Assembly: GCA_022649135.1 (NCBI GenBank)
Contig: JALCNP010000009.1
Coordinates: 1 to 64,000, forward strand
DNA length: 64,000 bases
DNA from: Bifidobacterium sp.
GTDB taxonomy: Bacteria > Actinomycetota > Actinomycetes > Actinomycetales > Bifidobacteriaceae
Direction: 5' to 3'
The notes beneath the pieces were generated by a model, which had not been told where the DNA came from, ran no database searches, and saw nothing but the letters and a program-made list of their open reading frames with translations. This document shows, one piece after another, positions 17,828-30,752 of this stretch. Both the position numbers and the translations under genes were made by a program. Numbering within the stretch: the stretch's first letter is position 1; every line of letters starts with the position of its first letter.

Positions 17828-19906
17828 ATGAGTACAGCAATGATTTCCGGCCTCGATCCCGCGTCGTTTTCCTCGGTGATCAGGCCCAACGATGATTTGT
17901 TCCGTTTCGTGAACGGACCATGGATTGACACCTACCGCTTGCCTGACGATCGTTCGCGCTACGGATCCTTCGACAAGCTGGCGGAGGATGCCGAGAACCA
18001 GATTCGTGACATTCTCGAGGACGAGAACTGCCCCGCCCACAAATCGCAGGCCCTGTACCGGTCGTTCTGCGACACCGAATCCGTGGAGGAGGCGGGCATG
18101 GACCCGATCCGTCCGGATCTGCGGGCGATTGACGACGCCTCGGACAAGACGGATCTGATTCGGGCACTGGGAGCGCTTAACCCCGTAGGAGGGCCGGACC
18201 TGCTGGGCATCGGCGTCTACGGCGACCCGGGCGACCCGGACAACAACATAGTCCATATCGAGCAGGACGGCCTGGGTCTTCCCGATGAGGCCTACTACCG
18301 GGAGGAGCACTATGCCGCGATCCGCGAACGGTATGTGGAGATGGTCGCCGGACAGTTGCGCCGGGCGGGGTATGCCGACGCGTCGGATGCTGCCGAGCAG
18401 GCCGGCCGCTTCCTTGACGTGGAAACCCGCATATCCTCGAATCATTGGGATAACGTGGCCACCCGGGACTCTCAGAAAACATACAATCCCACATCGTTTG
18501 AGGATCTGAGCCACAATCTGTCCCACCTGGGGATGCAGGCGTGGGTGCAGGCATGGCAGCGCTCCTATGATTCCCTTCCCGCTTCCGCGGCGCAGCCCGT
18601 GGATCTGCGCTCGGCACTGGAGAGGACGATAGTGCATGAGCCGAGCTTCCTGACGGGCCTTGACGCATTCTGGGATGCGGCCGATCTCGATGACCTTAAG
18701 CTGTGGGCGCGGGTCCATGTGATCATCGGCTGGGCCGGGATGCTCGGCAGCGATTTTGATGAGGCCAATTTCGCATTCTACGGCAAGGTGCTTTCCGGTG
18801 CCAAGAAGCAGCGCGACCGTTGGAAGCGCGGGGTCGCCCTGGTCAACGGGGTGTGCGGCGAGGAGGTGGGCAGGGAATACGTGCGTCTGCACTTCCCCGA
18901 GAGCTCTCAGCGGCAGATGGAGCAGCTGGTCGCGAACCTCATCGACGCCTATCGTGTCTCCATCGCGCACAGCGATTGGCTCGGCGACAAGACCAAGGTC
19001 AAGGCTCTCGAGAAGTTGGACAAGTTCACCGCGAAAATCGGTCACACCTCTCATTGGAGGGACTACGCGGCCCTGAGCATTGCCGAGGACAAGGGTCTTG
19101 TGGGCAACATGAAGGCGGCGTCCGTCTACGAATCCGCCTATCAGCTTGCAAAGGCCGGGAAACCCGTCGACAGGGACGAATGGCTGATGAACCCGCAGAC
19201 CGTCAACGCGTACTACGAGCCGACGATGAACGTCATCGTCTTCCCCGCCGCCATTCTGCAGCCACCTTTCTTCAATCCGGACGCCGATGCCGCAGCCAAC
19301 TACGGCGGCATCGGCTCGGTGATCGGCCACGAGATCGGCCACGGCTTCGACGATCAGGGAAGCCAGTACGACGGCGACGGCAGGCTCAACGATTGGTGGA
19401 CGCAGGAGGACAAGGCGAACTTCACCTCCCGGACGTCCGCGCTCATCGAGCAATACAACGCTTTTGTACCGTCCCAGCTTGCCGACCGATATGCCGATCA
19501 TCCGGATAAGGCGCCGCACGTCAACGGGGCGCTGACCATAGGCGAGAACATCGGGGATCTCGGAGGCGTGAACATCGCGTTGAAGGCCTATGCGTTCGCC
19601 CTAGACGAGGCCCGGGGGAAGCATAGGGATGGGGATCCGGCAGCCATAGCGGAAACGTTGCGCTCGGCCCCGACCATGGGCGGATTCACCGGATTGCAAC
19701 GCTTCTTTCTGAGCTATGCGTCCATTTGGCGGACAAAGCAGCGGGACGAGCTTGCGGAGCAGTATCTGCAGATAGACCCCCATTCGCCTGCGGAATGCAG
19801 GACGAACGGAATCGTCCGCAACGTGGATCCGTTCTATGCCGCCTTCGACGTGAAACCCGGCGACGCTATGTGGCTTGATCCTGACAAGCGGGTGCATCTG
19901 TGGTGA
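17828..19906 (+). CDS. M13-family zinc metallopeptidase (PepO-like)
   Basis: A 692-residue neprilysin-like peptidase. The zinc site HEIGH is in VIGHEIGHGFDDQGSQYD, and the downstream third-ligand region is NIGDLGGVNIA. NAYYEPTMNVIVFPAAILQPPFF is the characteristic substrate-binding stretch. It lacks a signal peptide, so it is a cytoplasmic oligopeptidase acting on short peptides. AGGGTGGGG precedes the ATG. It is convergent with ssb. Confidence 0.95.
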   Translation: MSTAMISGLDPASFSSVIRPNDDLFRFVNGPWIDTYRLPDDRSRYGSFDKLAEDAENQIRDILEDENCPAHKSQALYRSFCDTESVEEAGMDPIRPDLRAIDDASDKTDLIRALGALNPVGGPDLLGIGVYGDPGDPDNNIVHIEQDGLGLPDEAYYREEHYAAIRERYVEMVAGQLRRAGYADASDAAEQAGRFLDVETRISSNHWDNVATRDSQKTYNPTSFEDLSHNLSHLGMQAWVQAWQRSYDSLPASAAQPVDLRSALERTIVHEPSFLTGLDAFWDAADLDDLKLWARVHVIIGWAGMLGSDFDEANFAFYGKVLSGAKKQRDRWKRGVALVNGVCGEEVGREYVRLHFPESSQRQMEQLVANLIDAYRVSIAHSDWLGDKTKVKALEKLDKFTAKIGHTSHWRDYAALSIAEDKGLVGNMKAASVYESAYQLAKAGKPVDRDEWLMNPQTVNAYYEPTMNVIVFPAAILQPPFFNPDADAAANYGGIGSVIGHEIGHGFDDQGSQYDGDGRLNDWWTQEDKANFTSRTSALIEQYNAFVPSQLADRYADHPDKAPHVNGALTIGENIGDLGGVNIALKAYAFALDEARGKHRDGDPAAIAETLRSAPTMGGFTGLQRFFLSYASIWRTKQRDELAEQYLQIDPHSPAECRTNGIVRNVDPFYAAFDVKPGDAMWLDPDKRVHLW

Positions 19907-19945
19907 TGCCTTCCCGCCGAAGGGCTGGCACTGGTCCCTGCGGGC

Positions 19946-19982
19946 GCGGCCCGGAATCGTGACAGTCTCGATTCCGGGCCGC
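19946..19982. terminator. Bidirectional hairpin between M13 peptidase and ssb
   Basis: A perfect 14-bp stem (GCGGCCCGGAATCG and complement) with a nine-base loop lies between convergent genes. Its last base is in the ssb stop codon. On the plus strand it is followed by TAAAA rather than a U-run. Confidence 0.65.
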
Positions 19983-20554
19983 TAAAACTCCGGGTCGCCG
20001 AATTGGTCGGGTTCCTCCGGCTCCCGCGCACATGATTCGGTCCCGGTATGCGCGCCGGAACCCGGCTGAGAATCATGTCCATGTCCCTTCGCCGCAGCCG
20101 AAGCGGAATCCATGTCGGAGGAATCCGAAAGCGTCGACCGCCCGACCGGACCGGAGGGATCCTCACCGGATTGCCCTGTGCTCACGTGCCCCGCCCTCAT
20201 CCGGCGATAATCGCTGGTTCCCAAGGACAGATCATGGCCGACGCTGTTTGCCTCGATGACCAGCCTCGTGCGGTTCACTCCGTCACGCTGCCACTCCTCG
20301 GTGTTGAGAAGCCCCGACACGATGACGGGATCCCCCTTGTGAACGCATGAGCGTATGTTCAGCGCAAGGGACCGAAAAGCCTTCACGGTGATCCACGTGG
20401 TCGGATGGTCGACCCATCGTCCTGTGGCGACATTGAAATAGCTGCGCGTGCTCCCCAGCCGGAACGAGCACGCCGGCGTCGACCCCTCCTGTCCAAAACC
20501 TGCGGGGTCCGCCCCTACGAATCCGGTGACCGTCACCGTTGCCTGCTGCACCAT
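19982..20554 (-). CDS. Single-stranded DNA-binding protein paralogue
   Basis: A 190-residue protein with an N-terminal OB-fold (about 1-110; TVTVTGFVGADPAG, FNVATGRWVDHPTTWITV, GDPVIVSGLL) as in SSB. The tail is Ser/Gly/His-rich and ends in EEPDQFGDPEF, an acidic C-terminus resembling but not matching the DDDIPF tip. The ATG at 20554 has AGGGAGGA upstream. It is not beside rpsF/rpsR, so it is probably a second SSB, perhaps for recombination or DNA uptake. Confidence 0.85.
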   Translation of the reverse strand: MVQQATVTVTGFVGADPAGFGQEGSTPACSFRLGSTRSYFNVATGRWVDHPTTWITVKAFRSLALNIRSCVHKGDPVIVSGLLNTEEWQRDGVNRTRLVIEANSVGHDLSLGTSDYRRMRAGHVSTGQSGEDPSGPVGRSTLSDSSDMDSASAAAKGHGHDSQPGSGAHTGTESCAREPEEPDQFGDPEF

Positions 20555-20826
20555 GGAATCCTCCCTAAGCCTGCGATACTGTGGACCAGGATCCACGATG
20601 CGCGCGTCCCGCCGCCCTCCGCCGACACTCGATCATCGACAGGAAGCCGAACGCCCTGCATTCCTAAGCCGGACGTTTTTCAGTCCGGCCCGATTCCATC
20701 GCATCGTGGTTTTCCTGGTGCCACCAAGTATGCACCGCATCATACGGATACGACCCTCAGACCCCCTCCTGTGGTCGGATGCCCGCTGCAGGCGTGTCGA
20801 TCAGCGGGGCACACGGGCGCCGGCAC

Positions 20827-20854
20827 CCTCAGGGAGCGGTCACGCCCCCTGAGG
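20827..20854 (-). terminator. Hairpin downstream of proS
   Basis: CCTCAGGG and CCCTGAGG pair, continuing inward through one mismatch to GCG/CGC around a four-base loop. It lies just past the proS stop (20871). The rest of the 316-bp gap (20555-20870) shows no coding frame; it should contain the ssb promoter. Confidence 0.55.
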
Positions 20855-20870
20855 AAAGGCGTGCCACGGG

Positions 20871-22694
20871 TCACGAACGATGCATATCGCGAACCCGCCG
20901 CACCAGTCTCTCGGCCACCTCATCGACGGGCACGGCCTCATCATTGTCACCGTTGCGGTCCCGGATCTCGATCGTTCCGTCGTTCACGGTGTCGCGCCCC
21001 GCAACCGCGATGATCGGCACCCCGATGAGCTCGGCATCCTTGAACTTCACACCGGGAGAGACCTTCCTGCGGTCGTCGAAAAGAACCTCGACGCCTTCGC
21101 CTTCCAAAGATGCGACAAGCCTCTCCGCCGCCTCGAACGCCTTGTCGTCCTTTCCGGTGGCCAATACATGGACATCGGCCGGAGCAATGGCCGCAGGCCA
21201 GGCCAGACCCTTGTCGTCATGATGGAATTCAGCGATGCAGGCGAGCACGCGCGAGACCCCGATCCCATAGCAGCCCATCCACACGGGAACGGCCTTGCCG
21301 TTGCCATCGAGAACCTTGAGATCTAGAGCCTTGGAGTACTTCAGCCCGAGCTGGAACACCTGGCCGATCTCCACGCCACGCTCAAAGCTCAGGGGGCCCG
21401 ATCCGTCGGGACTCATGTCCCCCTGCCGGACCTCAACCGCCTCCACAGTGCCATCCGCCTCGAAATCACGACCGAACACGGCGTGGAATACGTGGAAACC
21501 GGATCTGTCGGCGCCGGTGACCCATTCGCTTCCACGGGTGACGTGGGCATCCAGCAGATACCGCACAGGATCCGCGATGGAGTCGTTCCGGCGAGCCTGG
21601 GGCCCCACAGCCATCGGACCGATGTAACCCTTGACGAATTCGGGATGCGAACGCAGATCCGCCTCCGTGGCCTCCTCTATCTCGCAGGGGGCGAACTGGG
21701 CCTCGAGCCGCTTCATGTCCACCTGGCGGTCCCCGGGGACCCCTATCGCCACGATCTGCCTCCACGGCCGGTCGTGATCGCCATCCTCGGGGTGCTTCAC
21801 CGCTATCAGGAGGTTCTTCAACGTGTCGCAGGCCCTCCACTCCCGGCCGTCCGCACGCGGATGCAGGGCGTTCGCCTGGCTTACCACGGTCTCTATGGTC
21901 GCCGAATCGGGAGTCGAAAGGCATGTCATCCGCTCGGTCTGGCCATATTCGACATCCGGGGACCGCGGGGTGCTCAGCGCCTCCACATTCCATGCCCTGC
22001 CCGACGGCGCAAGCGCGAAGGTGTCCTCTCCGATGGGCAGCGGAGCGAGGAACTCCTCCGACTCGGACCCCCCCATGGGTCCCGATACGGCGTGGACGAT
22101 AACGTATTGAACCCCCAGGCGACGGAAGATCCGCTCGTAGGCCGACCGCTCCTGGCCATAGGCCCGAGCGAGCCCCTCCTCGTCGATGGTGAACGAGTAG
22201 GCGTCCTTCATGATGAATTCACGCCCGCGGATCAGGCCGGCCCGCGGGCGGAACTCATCGCGGTACTTGGTCTGGATCTGATAGAGGGTGACGGGCAGAT
22301 CCTTATACGAGGAGTACATGTCCTTCACCAGAAGGGTGAACATCTCCTCATGCGTCGGCGCCAGAAGATAATCGGCCTGATGGCGGTCCTTAAGACGGAA
22401 TATGTTGTCCCCGTATTCCTCCCATCGATGGGTGGCCTCATACGGCTCGCGCGGAAGCAGCGCCGGGAAGTGAACCTCCTGGGCGCCGATCGCGTTGATC
22501 TCCTCCCGGACGATCGACTCGATCTTGTCCAGAACACGCAGGCCGAGCGGCAGCCATGTCCAGATTCCGGGAGCCGCCTTGCGGATATATCCCGCTCGCT
22601 GCAGCAGCTTGGCGGAATCGACGTCCGCGTCGGCGGGATCCTGCCGCAGTGTGCGCAGGAAGAGGGTTGACATACGAATCGCTTTGGAACTCAT
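20871..22694 (-). CDS. proS: Prolyl-tRNA synthetase
   Basis: A 607-residue bacterial-type class II synthetase. Class II motifs are present: [21 protein letters not shown] (motif 2 area) and [18 protein letters not shown] (motif 3). The long insertion between them (about 220-400) is the editing domain that clears mis-charged Ala-tRNA(Pro), so this is the full-length form. The start is uncertain: ATG at 22694 or 22673 (MSTLFLRTL), neither with a clear ribosome site. Confidence 0.95.
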   Translation of the reverse strand: MSSKAIRMSTLFLRTLRQDPADADVDSAKLLQRAGYIRKAAPGIWTWLPLGLRVLDKIESIVREEINAIGAQEVHFPALLPREPYEATHRWEEYGDNIFRLKDRHQADYLLAPTHEEMFTLLVKDMYSSYKDLPVTLYQIQTKYRDEFRPRAGLIRGREFIMKDAYSFTIDEEGLARAYGQERSAYERIFRRLGVQYVIVHAVSGPMGGSESEEFLAPLPIGEDTFALAPSGRAWNVEALSTPRSPDVEYGQTERMTCLSTPDSATIETVVSQANALHPRADGREWRACDTLKNLLIAVKHPEDGDHDRPWRQIVAIGVPGDRQVDMKRLEAQFAPCEIEEATEADLRSHPEFVKGYIGPMAVGPQARRNDSIADPVRYLLDAHVTRGSEWVTGADRSGFHVFHAVFGRDFEADGTVEAVEVRQGDMSPDGSGPLSFERGVEIGQVFQLGLKYSKALDLKVLDGNGKAVPVWMGCYGIGVSRVLACIAEFHHDDKGLAWPAAIAPADVHVLATGKDDKAFEAAERLVASLEGEGVEVLFDDRRKVSPGVKFKDAELIGVPIIAVAGRDTVNDGTIEIRDRNGDNDEAVPVDEVAERLVRRVRDMHRS

Positions 22695-22759
22695 GGGTTC
22701 AAAGCTATTCAGGCAAGAGGACATTCACGGCGGCGGAATGGACCGGGCAACCGCGGCGT

Positions 22760-24175
22760 CTAGAATAGCTCCGCCTGCTCGAATTCCTCGTCGACCCCGT
22801 CGGGCTGTCCCAAAGCCTTTTTGCTGAAGGCATCGGCCCCCTCATCGGACAGCTTGGCGCATGCCGCCCGTGAATTCTCCCGCAGACGCCCATCGAGCAT
22901 CACCGCATCCGGAGACACCAGAAACGCACGCTCGTTGATGCCATCGAGGTACAGCCCATCCAGGCTTTCCACCCGCGACAACCCCACGTATCCCATACCC
23001 GGGGCAAAGGTGCGGCGCAGATCCATCACCGCCCTGTCCAGCGTCATGCCCTGGGATTTGTGAATGGTGATGGCCCATGCGCAGCGCAGCGGAACCTGGT
23101 TGACGGAGGCCAGAACCGTCTCGCCGTCCATCATCTCCCATGCCGCCGGCCTCATCGTCACGGTATTGCCGTTCTCGAATTCGACTATGGGCCAGCCGCC
23201 CTTGTTCTCGGGAAGAAATCCCCGAACCGTTCCGATCGAGCCGTTGACGAACTGATGGTCCTGATCGTTGCGCAGGGCCATGACGGCCGCGCCTGTTTTC
23301 AATACCAGCATTTCCGGTGCGAGCATGTTCTTTTTCAGGCGATCCACGAGATTCGCCGGGCCGGCGGTCTGGGCGTAGAACTCGTGCCCCTCCTCGGGAA
23401 TCCGGGCGAGTCTGGCGTCATTGAGACCATCCGCCTGCCGGTTGACCGGAAACAGATGGACTGCGACCTCGCCGGGTTTCGGCTGCACCCCGACCCGTGA
23501 GAGCAGAACATCATGATCGTCCTGGGTGACATCGCCGTCTCGAATATCGGTGAGCACGGTCAGCAGCTGACCGTCATCCTGGCGATGCTGCTCGGTGAGA
23601 TAGCACACCACGGAGCCAAGCTCGCTCCATACCAGGGATTCGGTGACGAAACCCTCCGGATCAAGACCTTCCCGGGCATAGCGCTCCCTGGACGCGACGA
23701 ATTCCGGAGTCGGTGCGATCATGTCGCCGTTGCGCCCGGAACGGCTCACCGGGGGCAGTTGGAAGAAGTCCCCGGAGAGGACGACCTGGATGCCGCCGAA
23801 CGGGTCGGAACTATGACGTATGACACGGCAGACCTGATCGACCATGTCGAACAGCCATGCATGAAGCATGGAGACCTCGTCGATGACAAGGACATCGACG
23901 GACTGGATTCTTCTGCGACGACGGGAACGGATCATCTTCAGCAGGGAATCGCTGAGCGAGGTCGCGACACCCACGCCGCTCCATGAGTGGATGGTCTGAC
24001 CGTTGACGTGGGTCGCGGCGATGCCGGTGGAGGCGGTGACGGCGACCTCGGCGCCGTCCGCCCGGGCCTGGTTGATGAACTCGTTGAGAACATAGGTCTT
24101 TCCCGCCCCGGGGGCGCCGGTGATGAACGCGTTCGCCCCCGCCCTCAGGATGGACAGGGCTTCAGACTGCAGCAC
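22760..24175 (-). CDS. Pif1/RecD-like DNA helicase
   Basis: A 471-residue superfamily 1B helicase. Walker A GAPGAGKT lies near the N-terminus, then TASTGIAATHVNGQTIHSW (Pif1 motif Ia region), Walker B VLVIDEVSML, GDFFQLPPV (motif III) and a C-terminal CAWAITIHKSQGMTLDRAV (motif V/VI). The start is GTG at 24175, preceded by GGGGGGAGAG. It is a monofunctional helicase without obvious extra domains, probably acting in replication or recombination. Proximity to proS and orn gives no functional clue. Confidence 0.88.
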   Translation of the reverse strand: MLQSEALSILRAGANAFITGAPGAGKTYVLNEFINQARADGAEVAVTASTGIAATHVNGQTIHSWSGVGVATSLSDSLLKMIRSRRRRRIQSVDVLVIDEVSMLHAWLFDMVDQVCRVIRHSSDPFGGIQVVLSGDFFQLPPVSRSGRNGDMIAPTPEFVASRERYAREGLDPEGFVTESLVWSELGSVVCYLTEQHRQDDGQLLTVLTDIRDGDVTQDDHDVLLSRVGVQPKPGEVAVHLFPVNRQADGLNDARLARIPEEGHEFYAQTAGPANLVDRLKKNMLAPEMLVLKTGAAVMALRNDQDHQFVNGSIGTVRGFLPENKGGWPIVEFENGNTVTMRPAAWEMMDGETVLASVNQVPLRCAWAITIHKSQGMTLDRAVMDLRRTFAPGMGYVGLSRVESLDGLYLDGINERAFLVSPDAVMLDGRLRENSRAACAKLSDEGADAFSKKALGQPDGVDEEFEQAELF

Positions 24176-24209
24176 GATTCTCTCCCCCCATGTGTGTCGC
24201 AGACGTTGC

Positions 24210-24265
24210 GGGTGTCTCCATACGGCTGCTACCGATGAACCGGTCGCAGCCGTATGGAGACACCC
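24210..24265 (-). terminator. 20-bp perfect hairpin between orn and helicase
   Basis: Arms 24210-24229 and 24246-24265 are exact complements (GGGTGTCTCCATACGGCTGC) with a 16-base loop. It lies downstream of orn and just upstream of the helicase ribosome site on the same strand, so it may terminate orn transcription or limit readthrough. No U-tract. Confidence 0.6.
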
Positions 24266-24278
24266 AGCTCGGGTGCGG

Positions 24279-24321
24279 TTCACTGCAGCGTCGTCTCATA
24301 CGCGATTCACTGCAGCGTCGT
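24279..24321. repeat. Two 16-bp direct repeats after orn
   Basis: TTCACTGCAGCGTCGT occurs at 24279-24294 and again at 24306-24321, a 27-bp period, directly abutting the orn stop codon. Function unknown. Confidence 0.6.
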
Positions 24322-25029
24322 TTAATAATCAGCCTTGGATGCATGGTGAGGATCTTCTACAGGATCGCCGTTCTGCTCATAGGTGCGCAGCAGGCTTGTC
24401 GCCTCGACCTGCGCCGAACCGGCCCGGGCGGCCTGTGCATCGGGTCCCGGGGAGGAGACGAAAATCGTATCTCGATAATAGCGCAGCTCATCGGCGGACT
24501 CGATGATGTCCGCAAGCGCACGGTGGCCGCCGTGCTTCGCCGGCTTGTTGGCATACACGTCCGGATACCAACGACGCGCGAGTTCCTTGATGGTGCTGAC
24601 GTCGATGACCCGATAGTGCAGATTGGACATGAGGCCGGGCATGTACCGGTCGAGGAACTTCTTGTCGGACCCGACCGAGTTTCCGGCAAGATGGGCCTTC
24701 CCACGAGAGGGAAGGAAACGCTTCACATACGCGACGACCTGCCTTTCGGCCTCCTGCAGGGAAAGGCCCGAGGCGTTCCACTCATCCACAAGACCCGATG
24801 AGGTGTGCATGGCGCGCACGAAGTCGTTCATATGGGCGACCGCCGCGTCGGACGGCTTGATGACCACATCGATTCCTTTGTCGAGAACCGTGAAGTTGAA
24901 ATCCGTCGGAACCACGGAAACCTCGCAGAGCTCGTCATGGAAGACATCCAGCCCCGTCATCTCGCAGTCGATCCAGATGAGTCGTGATTCCTCGGGGGTG
25001 AATGTGAGATTGTCCTTGTCGTTGGCCAT
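24322..25029 (-). CDS. orn: Oligoribonuclease
   Basis: A 235-residue DEDDh 3'-5' exonuclease that degrades two- to five-base RNA remnants (and pGpG). [11 protein letters not shown] carries the first acidic pair, [15 protein letters not shown] the third motif and [10 protein letters not shown] the H/D motif. The C-terminal tail beyond residue 200 is longer than in E. coli Orn. GGAAAGGCGG precedes the ATG. Confidence 0.95.
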   Translation of the reverse strand: MANDKDNLTFTPEESRLIWIDCEMTGLDVFHDELCEVSVVPTDFNFTVLDKGIDVVIKPSDAAVAHMNDFVRAMHTSSGLVDEWNASGLSLQEAERQVVAYVKRFLPSRGKAHLAGNSVGSDKKFLDRYMPGLMSNLHYRVIDVSTIKELARRWYPDVYANKPAKHGGHRALADIIESADELRYYRDTIFVSSPGPDAQAARAGSAQVEATSLLRTYEQNGDPVEDPHHASKADY

Positions 25030-25367
25030 CGTTGCCGCCTTTCCTGCATACCGCCGAACAGATGAGATTACCGCGCACGCCGGACTTCAGATGTCCCCTC
25101 CCTGTCGGGGGAATCCGGCAGTCCCCAATTCCGGCCCCGACCCGACCGCGGCGCCGTCGCGAGACGGCACGCGGACGATCGGGCAACCGGCCCGGCCGCG
25201 CAAGAACCGGCGGAACGAGGGCCCGTGGAATGAGGGTGCCGGAGCCGAAGAGGTCGAAGCCGAAGGGCCCGAAGACGAAGGCTCGGGGGAACGCAGACGG
25301 ATCGGATGATCCGGCCGCGACCCGACGGGCCTGGCAGCCCGACACGGGCACCTTGGTCGGAGGACGT
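25030..25367. other. Non-coding gap between orn and guaB
   Basis: 338 bp without a credible gene. It must contain the orn promoter and the end of the guaB transcript; a small hairpin GCCCG-ACA-CGGGC is at 25337-25349, 19 bp past the guaB stop. The centre (about 25240-25300) is a purine-rich stretch of GAAG/CCGAAG near-repeats. Confidence 0.5.
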
Positions 25368-28308
<2,941 letters not shown>

Positions 28309-28312
<4 letters not shown>

Positions 28313-28968
28313 GCACCCAGCCCGCCGCCGTTTATGTGCAGGGCCTGCCGAAGCAGCGGCTGGGAGATCACTCCCTCGCGGATGACCGAAATCCCGTCCT
28401 CGCCGTACGGGTCCGCGGCGACGACGGTGCTGGCGACGTGCCCCTGCGTCGCCCCGCCATCGAGATACAGCGCAATCTCATCGCCGAAGGCGGCGTAGGC
28501 CTCCTGCGCCGTCTGCGGGCTTTCGCCTCCGGAACGGTTCGCGCTGGAAGCGGCGAGAGGACCCGTCGCCCGGATGATGCGCAGGGACAGGGCCGAATTG
28601 GGAATGCGGATGGCCTGAGTCATGCTTCCATCGGCCTCATGGCGCAGGGTGGCGAGGGTGCATCCCTTCCGGGCGAGCGTTATGGGAGAGAAGGGACCGG
28701 GAAGAAACGCCGCAGACAGACGGTTGAGAGGGGCCGGAAGATCCAGTCTCAGCCCCTCCAGATCGTCGATGGACGACAGCAGCACCTGCAGCGATTTGGA
28801 GCGGGCGCGGCGCTTGACTTCGAAGATGCGGTTGATGGCATCATCGTTCTGCGGATCGCAGGCCACGCCATACACGGTGTCCGTCGGCATCACGATCACG
28901 CCACCGTTGCGTATTATCTCAACGGCCCTGGCGATGGACTCGTCGCTGATCGCACATATCGCACTCAT
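28309..28968 (-). CDS. tsaC: L-threonylcarbamoyladenylate synthase
   Basis: A 219-residue YrdC/Sua5-domain enzyme making threonylcarbamoyl-AMP for the t6A37 modification of ANN-decoding tRNAs. VIMPTDTVYGVACDP and KRRARSKSLQVLL are the nucleotide and substrate signatures, and AASSANRSGGESP is the C-terminal motif. No Sua5 C-terminal domain, so it is the short type. The ATG at 28968 has GGAGG four bases upstream. It is coupled by ATGA overlap to the transferase gene, as with prmC-tsaC-wecA series in other actinobacteria. Confidence 0.92.
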
Positions 28969-29298
28969 TGAACCTCCGCAATCGACATCGTGGGCATCCT
29001 CTTGCATCATTGTGCCATGACCACTATAGCCGCAACCCCCGTAAGCCCCGTTGCGGCGGGTGATTGCCCCTCCCTCGCTTCCGTTCCCGCGCCCTCTCGC
29101 GCGCCCGATCTCGCCACAGGACGGGGGACGGCCACGGACTCCGCCCCTGGCAGCCGACGATTTCGGGGCGCGGACGACGAGGGCGCGGACGACCGCCCGC
29201 GGTTCCACGCCATTCGTCGGGCGTCGTTTCCATGCTGTAGCCTCGCTGGTATCGGACGACAGGGTCGGCTTCGACACCCACCCAGAGACGGAGGATCC
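28969..29298. other. Divergent intergenic gap
   Basis: 330 bp between the divergent tsaC and acetyltransferase genes. It should hold both promoters, but no convincing -35/-10 pair stands out. A GCGCGGACGAC unit occurs twice near 29170-29190. Nothing else seen. Confidence 0.4.
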
Positions 29299-29958
29299 AT
29301 GCGGCGTTCCATTCCCCAGGTCGAGCTTCGCGTTCCCCGCGCGAGCGAGCGCGAGGAGATGATTCAGGGCAATCTATACGATCCCGCGGACGAGGAGCTC
29401 ACCGCGCTTCGCGAACGGGCCGGCGACCTGTGCACGCGTTTCAACAGTCTGCGCAGGAACGACCGGCGCGAGCGCACGGAAATCCTCGACCGGCTCCTGC
29501 CCGGTCACGGACGCGGCCTTGACGTGATGGGGCCGATTTTCTTCGACTATGCCGTGAACACCGCCATGGGGGAGCGCGTCTTCGTGAACTTCAACTTCAC
29601 GGTGCTCGATTGCGCGCCGGTCACCATCGGGAACGACGTGCTCTTCGGCCCGAACGTCTCCCTTCTGCCGCCCATGCATCCCTTGCGATGGCAGGACCGC
29701 AACATTCGGCAGCGTGCGGACGGATCGTATTACGACTATGAATACGGAAGGCCGATAACCATCGAGTCGAACTGCTGGCTGGGGGGCAACGTGACCGTGC
29801 TCGGTGGGGTGACGATCGGCGAAGGCAGCGTCATCGGCGCGGGAGCCGTCGTGACCCGCGACATTCCCGAGCACTCGGTGGCCGTGGGAAACCCAGCCCG
29901 GGTGCTGCGGACAATAACGGACCGGGACGCGGCCTGCGCCCAAGAATACGCACGCTAG
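29299..29958 (+). CDS. Sugar O-acetyltransferase (LacA/Maa type)
   Basis: A 219-residue hexapeptide-repeat acetyltransferase. The N-terminal Mac motif (EMIQGNLYDPADEEL) at about 20-34 identifies the maltose/galactoside acetyltransferase group. The beta-helix (about 95-200) includes the catalytic-region NFNFTVLDCAPVTIG and ESNCWLGGNVTVLGGVTIG. It presumably acetylates a sugar with acetyl-CoA, possibly to detoxify non-metabolised sugars. GGAGG precedes the ATG at 29299. It stands alone. Confidence 0.92.
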   Translation: MRRSIPQVELRVPRASEREEMIQGNLYDPADEELTALRERAGDLCTRFNSLRRNDRRERTEILDRLLPGHGRGLDVMGPIFFDYAVNTAMGERVFVNFNFTVLDCAPVTIGNDVLFGPNVSLLPPMHPLRWQDRNIRQRADGSYYDYEYGRPITIESNCWLGGNVTVLGGVTIGEGSVIGAGAVVTRDIPEHSVAVGNPARVLRTITDRDAACAQEYAR

Positions 29959-30047
29959 CACGGCCGTCGGGCACCCGGGAAAAACCATGGTCCGACGCCG
30001 GTCGAGGCGAGGCCGCCAACGGACCCGCCAACCGGCGCGACGCCGAG

Positions 30048-30752
30048 CTAGGCCCCGAGATAGGCCTTGCGCACCTTCTCGTCGTGCAGAAGATCGCGCG
30101 CGGCGCCCTGCATCGTGATCCGTCCCGTCTCCAGGACATAGGCGCGACTTGCGATGGACAGCGCCATCTTGGCGTTCTGCTCCACGAGAAGAATGGTGAT
30201 GCCTTCCCGGTGGAGCACGGAGATGATGCGGAAGATGTCCTTGACCAGCAGCGGGGACAGTCCCATGGAGGGCTCGTCCATCAGCACCGTCGTGGGACGG
30301 CTCATCAGGGCCCGGCCCATGGCGACCATCTGCTGCTCTCCCCCCGACAGGGTGCCGGCGAGCTGACGGCGACGCTCCCTGAGACGCGGAAAATAGCGAA
30401 AGACCGTGTCGAGGCTCTTCCCCACGCCGGATTGGTCTCCGAGGCTGAACGCCCCCATCTCCAGATTCTCCTGAACCGTCATGCGCGTGAACACATGACG
30501 TCCTTCGGGAACATGGGCCATTCCCAGTGTGACTATGCGATCGCTCGGCGTTGCCAGCAGATCACGGCCGTTGAAGGTGATGGATCCCGACCGCGCCGCA
30601 GTCAGACCGCTGATCGTGTGCAGGGTCGTGGTCTTTCCTGCGCCGTTGGCACCGATCAGCGACACTATCTCACCGTCGTCGACATGGAGGCTGATGCCTT
30701 TCAATGCGTCGATGGCGCCGTATGAGACGCACAGATTCTCTATGGTGAGCAT
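30048..30752 (-). CDS. livF: Branched-chain amino-acid ABC transporter ATP-binding protein LivF
   Basis: A 234-residue ATPase with Walker A GANGAGKTT, signature LSGGEQQMVAMGRALM and Walker B VLMDEPSMGLSP, the last two being LivF-specific. It is the final gene of the livJHMGF operon and overlaps livG by one base. Confidence 0.94.
   Translation of the reverse strand: MLTIENLCVSYGAIDALKGISLHVDDGEIVSLIGANGAGKTTTLHTISGLTAARSGSITFNGRDLLATPSDRIVTLGMAHVPEGRHVFTRMTVQENLEMGAFSLGDQSGVGKSLDTVFRYFPRLRERRRQLAGTLSGGEQQMVAMGRALMSRPTTVLMDEPSMGLSPLLVKDIFRIISVLHREGITILLVEQNAKMALSIASRAYVLETGRITMQGAARDLLHDEKVRKAYLGA

Noticed and set aside
17759..19519. 586-codon open frame on the minus strand opposite the M13 peptidase
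   Set aside because: The plus strand has the zinc-binding motif and family architecture; the reverse frame is a shadow.
24185..24330. CRISPR-like array in the orn-helicase gap
   Set aside because: Only two 16-bp repeats with an 11-bp gap and one hairpin; no repeat-spacer series and no cas genes in the window.
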